Source of the DNA: Lathyrus oleraceus
Lineage: Eukaryota; Streptophyta; Magnoliopsida; Fabales; Fabaceae
Length of the DNA stretch: 64,000 nucleotides
Direction of reading: 5' to 3'
Assembly (NCBI RefSeq): GCF_024323335.1
Contig: NC_066579.1
Coordinates: 127,122,854 to 127,186,853, forward strand
Shown: one piece after another, positions 21,701-32,399 of the stretch
Layout of the letters: every line of letters begins with the position of its first letter
Position numbering within the stretch: position 1 is the first letter of the stretch
Position numbers and translations under genes: made by a program
The notes under the pieces: generated by a model
Database searches by the model: none
What the model saw: the letters and a program-made list of their open reading frames with translations, nothing else
What the model was told of the DNA's origin: nothing

Positions 21701-22225
21701 ATTGTGCAGAAAATGGTCGTTACGTACAAGGATTGGCATGAGATGTTGCCTTTCGCTTTGCATGGATACCGTACCTCTGTACGTACGTCGACCGGGGCAA
21801 CCCCCTACTCCCTTGTGTATGGTATGGAAGCAGTCCTACCAGTTGAGGTGGAGATCCCTTCTCTGAGGGTATTGTTGGACGTCAAGCTGGACGAAGCCGA
21901 GTGGATTCGAACAAGGTTTAATGAGTTAAGCCTTATCGAAGAAAGACGGTTAGCAGCTGTGTGTCACGGGCAGTTATACCAGAGAAGGATGAAGCGAGCA
22001 TTTGATCAGAAAGTGCGTCCTCGGACATTTCAAACTGGCGATCTAGTTTTGAAGAGGATCCTTCCTCCCGGTACAGATAACAGGGGCAAGTGGACCCCTA
22101 ACTACGAAGGTCCGTATGTTGTGAAGAAGGTTTTCTCCGGTGGAGCCTTGATGCTTACAACTATGGATGGTGAAGACTTTCCTTCCCCTGTCAACTCAGA
22201 TGTAGTCAAAAAATACTTCGCGTAA
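18745..22225 (+). CDS. Ogre RT-RNase H-integrase (exon 2)
   Basis: About 1160 residues, open throughout. RT: PVPKKDGKVRMCVDYWDLNR, LPHIDVLVD, MPFGLKNAGATYQ and the catalytic VYVDDM (codon 272, counting from 18755). A Ty3-type RNase H remnant (HAIYYLSKKFTDCETRYSLLEK) is followed by a second, archaeal-like RNase H (LMFDGAVNMNGNGVGAVL near 583, then NNEAEYEACIMG and DSALVINQVNG), the dual arrangement known for Tat elements. Integrase has an H2C2 finger near codons 815-850 (HAGGH ... CHKCQ), a D,D,E core (GIDMIG near 875, TDNGSN near 937, Glu in NGAVEAANK near 973) and a C-terminal GDLVLKRILP ... YEGPYVVKKV segment. One oddity is Trp in DYWDLN where DYRDLN is usual. Translation is expected only from spliced RNA. 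Confidence 0.93.
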
Positions 22226-22235
22226 AATTGACCCG

Positions 22236-22432
22236 CTGGACAAAAAGAACAAAATAGTCCAGGCAAAAATGGGCATCCCGGCGAACCAAAAAAACAGAAA
22301 GGAAAGGTTCGGGCAAAAGTTAGGGATAAAAAATTAAAAAAAAACTGTACACCCGGTAAGTCGAAAACCCGCAAGGGCGGCTTAGGCAAAAATGGGTATC
22401 CCGGTGGATTGAAAACCCGAAAGGGCGATCCA
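22236..22432 (+). repeat. Four covarying hairpins after pol, two with GNRA tetraloops
   Basis: Stems: CTGGAC/GTCCAG (22236-22262), CGAACC/GGTTCG (22282-22311), TAAGTCG/CGGCTTA (22357-22384) and TGGATTG/CGATCCA (22405-22432), with one G-U pair in each of the last two. Flanks are conserved (GGCAAAAATGGGYATCCCGG before or after). Stems 3 and 4 enclose an AAAA bulge and an inner CCC-GCAA-GGG or CCC-GAAA-GGG hairpin, both canonical GNRA tetraloops. The region begins about 10 bp after the pol stop codon. Confidence 0.8.
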
Positions 22433-22930
22433 GCCAAAAGAGGGATTAAAGCGAAGACTACAGTCTGAGTTATCTGTACTTCATCATGCTTCGTCAGCTA
22501 CCATCTCGACAGATGTGATCGGTCCAGTCATTCTCCTCGGAAAGCACGGAAGTGGGAGGAAACTGATGATCTATGAGTTATAACAGAGTTGGGAAATAGT
22601 GGATGCCGTGTTCACATTGCCATTAGGATAGTTTATTTTCCTTTTGTGCGCAATTACCTCTTTCTAGGAATTGCTTCCCAATGTATTTGCCTCTTCAGGC
22701 ACATTTTCAATCAATAAAAGTCGTTATTCAGATAAATTGCTCTTTTGTTTTTACTTTTACTGTTTTGTTTGCAAAAACGTCCGAATGTTTGATAAACATT
22801 GCATATAAAAACATGAAGGCTAAACAATGACGTGCAGAAAGATTAAAACATTTGAAAATCATTTTGAATGTTGAGTACACTTGAGCGTATCTTGTCCATG
22901 TACTCCCTGGGGCATCTGTTGTTCCAATTT
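22433..22930 (+). other. Ogre 3' UTR, unstructured part
   Basis: No gene and no clear repeat is seen here. It contains an AATAAA at 22712 in a T-rich context, which could act as a polyadenylation signal, but no cleavage site can be supported. Confidence 0.4.
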
Positions 22931-22944
22931 GTAGGTCGTCACCT

Positions 22945-23850
22945 GTGAGTACTTTCCCCAGTAAGGTCGTCACCTGTGAGCATTCTCCAGCAGTGCTTTC
23001 CCCAGATGGAGCCATTCTCCTAGCTATGGATTGTTTAAGTCTTCCCCAGCGAAGCAATCATTTCTCCAGCAGAGTTCATCCCCACCAGTGGATTGGACAG
23101 GTTTTTATAGCAGGTCAACATCTGCATCCCCAGCTGAGTTATTTCACTTGTGAATTTTGTGGGTCGTCCCCGGCAGAGTAACAGATATTCCCCGAAGCAG
23201 AGTTCATCGTATCTGAGGATTGTATGGGCCTTATCCCCAGAGAGTTTCTTAGCTTATCATCCCCAGCGGAATGGTTATTTCCTCAGCAGAGCGGTTATTT
23301 CCCCAAGTGGAAGTTTTTGGGGATCCATTGGACTATCTCCAGCAGATTACCTTTATTTCTCCCTAGCAGAGTTGATTCATTTCTCCCCAACAGAGTTGCT
23401 TTCTTACTCCCCAGCGAGCTGCCTTATCTTCCCCTAGTGGAATGGTATTGTCAGCTCCCCAGCAGTCGTGTTGTTTCCCCCAGCGGATTTATCCTGAAGA
23501 TTCCTCAGCACAGTCGTCCTGTGTATCTCTCCCCGCAGAATTCTCATCATATTGCATTGCATATAGTAATCATTGCATCCTCAAAACTGCGTAGCATTTC
23601 CATTCCATATGGAGCATTACGCCATAGAAAAATTCAAACATATGCATTCATGTGTTCGAGACCCCATCAGACCGTATTCCCCGGCAGAGGCGGATCATCT
23701 TTATTCAGCATCAGCACCAAGGCAGCTACAGTTGCTTCGACAGCATTCAGATTTGATTATCCCCACAGAGGTTTATTTCCTCACCCGATGGTGACAGAGG
23801 TTTATTTCCTCACCCGATGGTGACAGATAGTTTGTTTCTCCCCAGTGAGA
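22945..23850 (+). repeat. Degenerate TTCCCCAGCAGAGTT repeats, complementary to the Ogre PBS
   Basis: The motif recurs every 25-45 bp with one to three changes per copy. Clear copies lie near 23062, 23167, 23280, 23359, 23383, 23455 and 23677. The consensus TTCCCCAGCAGAGT is exactly the reverse complement of the 3' part of the PBS at 12260-12273, that is, the tRNA-sense sequence. TCCCCAG cores also separate the hairpins further downstream. Frames of up to 199 codons cross this region but have only low-complexity repeat-derived protein and are not genes. Confidence 0.75.
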
Positions 23851-23902
23851 CCCCCTGCAAGTGATCAGTCTTGCCTTGATGTATCCCAGATATTGTTCTT
23901 TG

Positions 23903-24757
23903 TGATACCAGTAAGTGTCATGTCAACACCCGCGTGTGTCTTCTTTGTTTTGGTGTCGGTAAACACCATTGCTTCGGTGTCGGTAAACATCGAGTTCCAC
24001 CCAGTCATCGGTAAATGTCTGGTCATTTTTTTGATGTCGGTAAACATCATCTTTCGATGTCGGTAAACATCGAGTCTCACCCAGTCATCGGTAAATGTCT
24101 GGTCATTTTTTTGGTGTCGGTAAACACCATTGTTTCGGTGTCGGTAAACATCGTGTCTCATCCCAGTCATCGGTAAATGTCTGGCTATTCTTTTTGATGT
24201 CGGTAAACATCATCTTTCGATGTCGGTAAGCATCGTGTCTCACCCCAGTCATCGGTAAATGTCTGGTCATTTCTTTGTTCTCTTGTTAATTAAATCAAAA
24301 TCCCCAGAAGTCGTCGGTAAACGTCTTGTCTGGTATCACCACAAAGATTTTGTTCCTCCCCAAGCGGAGATGCCATCGGTAAATGGCCCAGTTTTCTTCG
24401 ATATCGGTAAATATCGAGTTCCCAGTTGCAGCATGCCATCGGTAAATGGCCTTGATATCGGTAAATATCAAGTTTGCTTTGAAGCCACCATCGGTAAATG
24501 GTCTCGCTTCCTTTCAACATCATTTGTTTCCCAGCAACCATCGGTAAATGGTTTTGCTGAAGTTGATATCGGTAAATATCAAGTTTTAACCATCGGTAAA
24601 TGGTTTTGTTTTTCAGAAGATTGTTTTCCCCCAGCCGCCATCGGTAAATGGCCGTGCTGAAGTTGATATCGGTAAATATCAAGGTTCCAGTTCTTTAACC
24701 ATCGGTAAATGGTTTTGCTTTTCTGAAGCTGTCATGCAGTTGTCATCAGTAAATGAC
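23903..24757 (+). repeat. Array of 26 hairpins with constant CGGTAA loop
   Basis: Hairpins start at 23903, 23951, 23974, 24001, 24032, 24054, 24081, 24112, 24136, 24163, 24195, 24218, 24245, 24308, 24372, 24398, 24435, 24451, 24487, 24536, 24563, 24588, 24637, 24663, 24697 and 24742. Each has 5-8 bp arms around a 6-nt loop. The loop is CGGTAA in 24 copies and CAGTAA in only the first and last. Thirteen stem types are seen, for example TGGTGT/ACACCA, TGATGT/ACATCA, GCCAT/ATGGC, TTGATAT/ATATCAA and AACCAT/ATGGTT. CCAGTCAT/ATGTCTGG pairs with a T-T mismatch, and AAGTCGT/ACGTCTT keeps the same internal mismatch. The array ends about 130 bp before the PPT. Confidence 0.9.
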
Positions 24758-24880
24758 GTGGTTCCCTTTGTATCATATCCAGTCAGTGCAAATTTCTACG
24801 GTTCTTTTGTATTCAATCCCTGTTTACCCTGAAAGTCTGACAGCCGTTGCTATCATCCGTTCGGGTTCCCAGCTGATTGA

Positions 24881-24891
24881 ATAGGGGCAGC
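24881..24891 (+). other. Ogre polypurine tract
   Basis: ATAGGGGCAGC directly precedes the TG of the 3' LTR at 24892. This is the expected position and composition for the plus-strand primer of an LTR retrotransposon. Confidence 0.75.
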
Positions 24892-27800
24892 TGTAGCACC
24901 TCAAATTTGCACCTATCATTGTACATACCATCTCATATTAGGTCATAGCATATCATGATACATTGCATAACATTTGCATTGTCCCCAGTTGCCTCAAGAG
25001 CAAGCAAACCAAGAATTAGGTCAAACTGATCAGGAGATCAGTCAACCAATCAAGCAAGGGTGTTTCTCAAGGAATAAAAGCCCTAGGGTTTGTCCGACAA
25101 GTTCACATGATTTGGGGGTCTATTTGAAGTGTTCAAATCAAGGGTTGAAGGCTCAGAGGTCAGCAGTCAATGCCTAGCCAGGCAAGAAAACCCTAAAAAG
25201 TCAACAATCAGTCAAAACAGTGGATGGTGACCATTCTTGTGGAATTTGGGCACCATGATCAATCATCAAGAGTTCATATGTCTTGGGACATCATTTGAAG
25301 TCAAGATTTCAAGGAATTAGGGTTTGGAATTCATCAGAAGTGCACAGTCAAGTCCAAACCCTAGAAAGTCAAAGTTGGTCAACTGTGGTTGATTCTTTGG
25401 ATTTGATGGATGGAATTGGTTTGAGGGAGCTTATTCATGTCCTAATAGGCCTCATGTGTCATGGCAATCAACATCATGGAAGAATTTGAAGCAAATCAGA
25501 AGATTTCCCAAAATAGAAACTGGACCTGTAATTTTAACTGCCAAAAATAGAAACTTCTTGATCCTCAACTTGCATCATGATACAAGCTTCAAATGAATTT
25601 TTGCCCAACATGAAAGTTGAAGATCTTGTTCTCCCATTTCCAAAAAGTCCAAGAACTCTCAAATCCCATGCATGGTTGTCAAGATATGATCCAATCATTT
25701 TCACAAAATCTTGAACTTCAAAGGGGCATATCTCTCAAACCATAAGGCCAAATTTGGTGGGGTTTTTTCCTACAAACCACATTTTTCATCCTCTTTCCAA
25801 AAATATAAACTTCATGACCTAAAACCTTGCCAATCAAAATGGCATTTTTGGACCTATTCCTTTAAAAATCAAAGTTTGACTCAAAGTTGACTTTTTGATC
25901 TATGGACTTTTTGCACAATTAACCAATTGGGATCCACTTTATACCATATTTGTGACATGTTCCAAGCATCAAATCATGTTCATACCACTATTGTATCATC
26001 ATTTAGGACCAAAGGCAAAATTGGCATATTTTGGCAAATGGAGTCATTAAGTAAAAACAAGTTGGTATTTCACTATGCAGACCAAAAACAGGTGGATTAT
26101 AGGTCATCTGCAGCTGGTTTAAGGGCCCAAAATCGTGCCCAACACACACCTCCATTTCCACTTGCTCCACTTAGCAATTTTGGCAAATAGATTCATTAAG
26201 CAAAAATCGGTTTAGCTTTTGATTAAGTCTTGTTAAACAGCACATATAAGTGCATTTTTCTGCCATTTGCAACCCTAGCCACCACTTGAAAACCACAGAA
26301 AACTGCAGTTCATTTCTTCTTGCATTTTTGCACTTTGAAAAATTCTGAGCAAACCATAAAAGCACACGAGCAATCCTTGGTTCCTTCATTACTTGAACAA
26401 CATTTAGAGGCTTTTTGAACCATCAATTGCTAACTGGAACTCTCATTCGAGTACTGCATCTTCAAGGCACCCTTCAATGGCAGAAATCATTTCAAGCTAG
26501 CTTGTGCATCCTGGATTGGAAATAGCTTCATCATCCATCAACATAAAGCACAAGAGCCACTTGTTTCGAGCTGTAGTATCAAATACACCACTGCACGTCA
26601 GTTTTCTTCAAAAACAAGTAGGTATTCGACCTCTTCCATTTGCCAAACTATGGGTTGTTTTAGATAGGTTTTTAGCTGCTTGTTCCATTGCAATTTGTTT
26701 CATGTGATATGGTGGTGACATGAGGGAGAAATCTGGAAAATAAGATTATTGGTCATTTGCATTTCTGGTCGAATCTCACTCTATAGTTTGTTATGCTGAA
26801 AACTATGCTTGGTTTTGTCATTACCATGTTTGAATGAAGCTTTTGGTTTAGTTGATTTTAATTTCTGGGTTCATAAAATTTTGAGATGCATGATGATGAA
26901 TGTTTGCCTTGCTGTTCATACCAAACCATAATCCTGCCCAGAAATCTTCATGCTTATGTTGTTTTGTTGTTATGTCATGAAGAATATTTGTTTTACCATG
27001 CTGTTTGCTTGGTGTTTGCATGAAGATTGCATAAAGTTATCATTTGAGGCTTGGTCGAATTTTGTATGAATGTGTGTATGCTGCTGCTGTTAAACTTGCT
27101 CTGCCCATAAGAAAATTCCATGATTATGCTATGTTGTTGTTGGCTGATGATGCATGATATTGGGTGTTCATGATTCGTGCCTATTTGTGTGATGATGCTA
27201 TGCTGTTGTGCTGGTCGAATTTTATGTTGGTGTTGTTGAATCCATGAACCATGTTGCCAAACCCTAGCTGCCCAGAAAATCTCGTTTGCTACTGGCTGTA
27301 TTGGCTTGTTTTACTGTTACATTGGAAGCTAGCCAATAGGAACATTTCGCTTGGCCATTCAAAACGCTGCAGTTTAGATTAGTGAATGCCAATATTACAC
27401 TAATGCCACGCTGACTCCAAAGTTGACCATCTAGCTCATGCTTTTGTTCATGTTTTGCCCAATTAATCACCCAACTTCACAAATTAATTTCTCTTTCAAT
27501 TTTCATCCAAAAATCATGAAACTTTTTCCATCATTTTCACAAGAGTGTCTAGTATTTAATCATGATTTTTAATTAATTTTCCATTGGCTGGATTTTAATT
27601 GATAATTATTCTCTTGACATGTATGCATAAATGATACATCTTACCATTTCAATTGTGAAATATTCTTGTTGCATCCAATGAGCTTGAAATTTTTTGTGGA
27701 GAAACTAGACATGTTCCCCTTCATTTTGATATAAAGTTTGTGCATTTATCATTTGTGGATTGAGAGTTATGATTTTCTGAAGTTATGTGTTACATTTGGT

Positions 27801-30545
27801 GCTATACCATGATCATGTATTTTCCTAATTTTTGTTCACATGCTTCCTCTTATCCAAATCACTTGAAATTTAGCATGAATCATCTATCACATGTCTAGTT
27901 TGTGTATGAATTTTCGTGGAATTAATCTTGCTGTTTTCCATTTTATTGAGAATTTTCTTCCATACTTGGTCATTTGTTGACTTTTTGTGCTATGCCTTGC
28001 CAAATCTTTTGTGAAATCCTCATACCATATTGTATGTCCATGAAATTTCATATGTGATAACTAGACATCTCAAGCTTTGCATTGGTGTTAATCTCATTCA
28101 TTTCTCTTCTATTTTCAATTTGATATGATTTTTTGAAGTTGACCTATGTTTATTGACTTCCATTGTGCATGTTTGAACTTGGTTTAACTTTATGATTTTA
28201 TTTGAATGCCTTCCTCTCATCCAAATGCCATGAAATTTTACATGTATACCATGTTAGATGTTAGGATTGAGTGTGATTTATTTGATGATTTTTGAGATTG
28301 TTTGAGTTGACTTTTGATACAAGTCATTCTGTTGACTTTTGTATGCTTTCCTTTGCCTTACTTTGACTTCAAATGTTCATGAAATGATCATAATGCATGA
28401 TTTGAATGTGGGCCCAATTGTGATTGCTTTCTAATTGGTTGACTTTGACTTTGAGTTGACTTTTCCTTGCTGCCTTGACTTTTTCTTTCATCCTTGACCC
28501 TAGGCTAGCCCTAGTGGTCCTTTGGACTTATGTTGAGTTCATCTGTTTCAGGTTGAGCATAGTGCTTCCAAGATCATACCAATATGATTGATTTTTGTTT
28601 GTCTATATTGTGCTAACCTTTTGTTTTGTAGGCTTGACCCATGTGCCTGAGTCTTATGCTTTGCTCAGTTGATCCCCTGTGTTGACTGTTTGCCATTTCT
28701 TTTTGATTTAAACTTTTGAACTGTTTGCTGATTGTTTTGACTTTTTCAGGTACTTTAGTTGCTTAAGTTCTCTGAACTTGCTTGCTTTGCTATTTAGCAT
28801 TTGCTTTGAGGTATAAATATTTCTTCTTCATGTAGTCTGGAGTCCCGGTTTGTTATTTTGGCCGGGCAAACTGTCTGAAGTCCTCCTTAAGAGGCAATGC
28901 CTGTGTATGTTTACTTTGTCCCTGTACAGAGTCAAAGACCTCCTAAGTGAAGAGGCAATTGGTGGAAGGTAGGGATATGCAATCTATCCCCCACTATTCA
29001 GTGTGTCTTCTGTCTTGCTCACACCACTGTGTTGATGCACTTCAGATAAAAACCCAAGATCTTGTGCAATTGCACAGTTGAGTCAGTTTAAATGTGTAGA
29101 AGGGTTCCCGCTTTCTGAACCCACACATTCTTGTCAAATGCTCTCTCTGGCCAGGGATAGAAGCAATGAGGCACACCCCTCATCTCCTTTCATCTGCTTC
29201 ACCTTAGCCTCTCAATGGCAAGGTTAAGAGCACACTTACCCCATTCCAGTTGGCCCTAGTGCCTAACCTTTGATGTTTGAGCCCCCTTGTTGGTGTGTTT
29301 ATTTTATGCTGTATGTGTTTGTGATTGCTTTGTTTGCCTCTTTAGGCTTTAGTTTAGTCTTGCCCTTGTGCAATAGGTGTGCTTGACTTGCTTCCTGTGC
29401 AAGTCAAGTCTGTGTGGCTTAACCCTTGTGTGAGCCATACTTAGAGCTGTTTGGCCGAACTACGGCAACTCTGATTCTCATGTTCAGGTGAGATGCGTGG
29501 GCACGAGACGCGATGTCTTGCCGAGTTTGACTAACCACTAACACTAATCCTTTTCTCACACCCCTGTTGTGATTGAGATATCCCCTTTCTCTTGCCCTTG
29601 TTGCAATCGAGACTTTGCTTTTTCCTGTGTCTGTTCAGGATAGGTTGGCCCTTGTGCCATTTAGCTAGAAACCTTAACTTAGGGTTGACTTTTGCATGAC
29701 AACATCTAGGCTCGAGTCGTAGTCTCCCTAGAGTTGTGTCTCCCTCTGTTATCTGGTTAGGCTAGAACCTTTGTCCCTGTGTAGGGGAACTACATCGCCC
29801 TGATCTTCACACCAGATGAAGTATGTAGGCAGGAGATTGAGCTGATCTCTCCGGGCGCCTTTTCTTTTCTTTTGTGTTTGTTTGACAGTTATGGGCTGAG
29901 TCTCCGACTCCCTACCTATCTGTTGTGTTGTTTTGGTTCGGATGTCAATGTAAGTCCAGTGATTGGCATTTGGGCTCCATGTTTGCCTCTTTGTGTGCGT
30001 TTAGGTTCGGATGCTGACATAAGTCCAGTGATTGGCAGTCGGGCTCCACGTTTGCCTGTGCTTTGTTTGTTTGTGTGCGTGTCAGCCGAGCTACGAATGC
30101 TCTGATTCTCCTTCGTCCAAAGGAGATACGTATGCATAGGATGCAACATCCTAGCGAGCATGTGTCGTTTCCCCTGTCCGAACTACTTCGACTCTGATGT
30201 CTATGCCTGATAGACTAAGTAGGCCCAGGATACGATATCCTGCCGATTTAGTTTCAGTCAGTCTCTTTCGCTTCTTTCAGCCAGTGTGTGTGTGTTTGAG
30301 CAGTGTTTAGCAACCAATTTTCTTTCCTTTTGTGCGTGGATCCCGTAGAGTACTACGGATGCGTAGGGTGCCTAACACCTTCCCTTCGCATAACCGACTC
30401 CCGAACCCATTCTCTTTGGTCGCGAGACCATGTTCTTTCCTAGGTTTACTTCGAGCGTTTCCTTTCCCTCTTTTGGGATAAATAACGCACGGTGGCGGCT
30501 CTGTTGTTTCTTTCTTTTCCCGCCGGTTTTTCGCGCGATGCGACA
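24892..30545 (+). repeat. Ogre 3' LTR
   Basis: Near-identical copy of 6597-12251, from TGTAGCACC to GCGACA, 5654 bp. It carries the same hairpin modules at 29455-30381. It ends in the expected CA and is followed by the GATCT target duplication. Confidence 0.95.
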
Positions 30546-30550
30546 GATCT
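30546..30550. repeat. Target site duplication of the Ogre element, right copy
   Basis: GATCT directly after the 3' LTR matches 6592-6596 and defines the LTR end as CA at 30544-30545. Confidence 0.9.
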
Positions 30551-30905
30551 CTCCACCTAACTATCAATATAGCAATCTTTAATGTTCAATATCAAAGAAT
30601 AGTAATGAATAAATCTATCTCTACAACTTATTCACTACTTGAAAATCTGTTTTATGTCTAAACTCGAGTAATCTCTCTCGACAACTACTCAAATCTGGTT
30701 TTTAACTTAAAGCAAAAACAGTAATCAATACATCAACAATCTCTATCTCATATATAAATCAAAGTGAATACATAAACAGATGAGAATAGCTACTACCTCC
30801 AATCTTGACAAAAGGGAGTTTAGCTCCTCATCACCATTGTTACAAAGCAAAAGGTTTTTACAGAAAAACTCTGTTTTTCTCTCTTACAAAAACTCTACAG
30901 CACAA
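30551..30905 (-). mobile_element. Athila-like 5' LTR, distal part (right end uncertain)
   Basis: By the nested-insertion logic this continues the LTR broken at 6596. On the minus strand a TATATA-type box lies near 30750-30757, compatible with an LTR promoter whose transcripts would run toward the Athila PBS. No TG start can be fixed; the LTR ends somewhere between about 30900 and 31080. Confidence 0.55.
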
Positions 30906-31105
30906 TGTAAAAATTGATAATGAATAATGTTTTAATGCCCTAGGTTAATGTATTTTGTCTCTACCAAAAAAGATTGACATTTCCTTAATTGGACATTGTC
31001 ATCAAAAGCAGAAAAGCAATTCCCAGGCAGACATCAAAATGGCAATTAACTTTTCCTGCACAACAGCACTTTTAAAAATGATGTAACGACAGAATGAGAA
31101 TGTTG

Positions 31106-31304
31106 TGCTATGGCTGTTGTGCTATATATGGGAATGTTCTCAATCTCGTAGGTTTCATAACTTCTCTCTTATTATCCTACCAATCCTCAATCTCATGAAC
31201 ACTCACAGAATGAGAAGTTAATGAAATGAAGAACTTAAAAATGATGCTTTCAAAATGAAAAGTAGAAATTCACACAAAAAAAGGTCCCATTGGGCATGCC
31301 AATT
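31106..31304 (-). mobile_element. Leader and PBS fragment of an old Ty3/gypsy element (left copy)
   Basis: Homologous to the stretch left of the right-hand LTR (about 40898-41190), including TATGGCTRTTGTGCTA, the AATGAGAAGTTAATGAAATG segment and the PBS-like sequence at 31285-31304 (minus strand TTGGCATGCCCAATGGGACC). It has an internal deletion relative to the other copy. It shows that the adjacent LTR once served as the 5' LTR of a second element lying to the left, now lost. Confidence 0.65.
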
Positions 31305-32088
31305 TGTTTACTGGTGAATTTGGTAAACAAAATAAGTTTCCATTAATACTTAAAGGATCACACTCGAAAATATCATGGAATATATTTGTGTGAATTATGA
31401 CTTTTGAACATGTTGATATCGAAATCGAAATGCAGAGTTTGAAAGATAATGATCTGAACTTGAGTGAAATCGAAATGTAAAAGCTTCGCAAATAAAGTGA
31501 CTGAAGTCTAAATGTAAAGAATTTAAGGGTAAAAGTGACAGAAATTAATTTAAATGCAAGAATGATTTGAATGTAAAATTCTTGAAATTTATAAATATGG
31601 AACACATATGTACATATTTGCTCACTCGTTTCTCAAGGCACAAATACTTTGAGTTTGCAATATTTTTAGTACAATTGTGGACCCCTACAACATAAGAAAA
31701 CATCTACTTCTATACTAGTCTAAAATAACTACCCACAATGGTCGACTAGACACATCGCGCCACGTTTCGACTCCATGCAACAGTTATCTTCGACAGACTT
31801 CCACGTGTCTCTGAATAACCACCCAATTCTATCCAAATTTTCCTCATTCAACTAATTCAAATAAACCAACTCAAATATTAGAAATTTCACTAAGTCCAGA
31901 CTCCACAAAGACTCATTTATTCTTACTACAAGATTTTACTGACAAACTGCCAAACGACCTTTCGATGGGTCGAAATGTATCAACTCATCCTATGTTCTCG
32001 ATTGACCATGTTTAACTCCAAACCTCGCCATGACTTGTTCTCGTGTCTTACGTACCATTAATGTCCATGTAGAAAATCCTATGTAACA
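31305..32088 (-). repeat. LTR of old Ty3/gypsy element, left copy (784 bp)
   Basis: On the plus strand it runs TGTTTACTGGTG...TATGTAACA, that is TGTTAC...GTAAACA on the element strand, with short inverted ends. Its partner is 41191-41973 (783 bp), recognisably similar throughout but clearly diverged. It has a PBS on one side (31285-31304) and a PPT-like AGGGGGT on the other (32089-32101), so it acted as 3' LTR of the right element and 5' LTR of a left one. Confidence 0.8.
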
Positions 32089-32399
32089 AATTACCCCCTA
32101 AAATGCCATATTTTGATTTAGATCAGAAAGGAGAAAGGTGTCATTTTTTAGCATTTTTTGACACTGTTTCAACTTCACCACTGACGTCATATTCACCATT
32201 GCCACTTTATTGTGTGTTATCATTTTCCATAATATCTTTTCAGAATCTTATCATTACTCCTATTTTCCAGGAAAACATGAATGTGCACGTCTTCACTAAC
32301 AGTTCCACTCACATCAATGTTGTTACTTCGTAATCCATGAAATCGCTCCATTATCTCCATGTGCATTTTATGTGCCCAATTCTGACCAGAAGTTGATAC

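Larger units (their letters stand above)
6597..30545 (+). mobile_element. Complete Ogre-type LTR retrotransposon (23.9 kb)
   Basis: All hallmarks of Ogre/Tat elements are present. LTRs are about 5.65 kb, the PBS begins TGGCGACTCTGCTGGGG, and an extra ORF1 lies upstream of gag. An intron separates gag-protease from RT/RNase H/integrase, a long repeat-rich 3' UTR follows, and a PPT abuts the 3' LTR. A perfect 5-bp target duplication flanks it. All three ORFs are open. By eye the two LTRs differ by about eight substitutions (for example near 8222, 9620, 9810, 10528, 10652, 12000 and 12207 in LTR 1) and one single-base deletion (an A run near 7060). At plant neutral rates that implies well under 0.2 million years. 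It sits inside the LTR of an Athila-like element. Confidence 0.95.

Noticed and set aside
23224..23823. 199-codon frame in the Ogre 3' UTR
   Set aside because: It translates the degenerate CCCCAGCAGAG repeats into low-complexity sequence and has no domain.
23903..24757. CRISPR-like reading of the CGGTAA array
   Set aside because: The host is a plant, the repeated core is only 6 nt, and the variable parts are complementary arms, not spacers.
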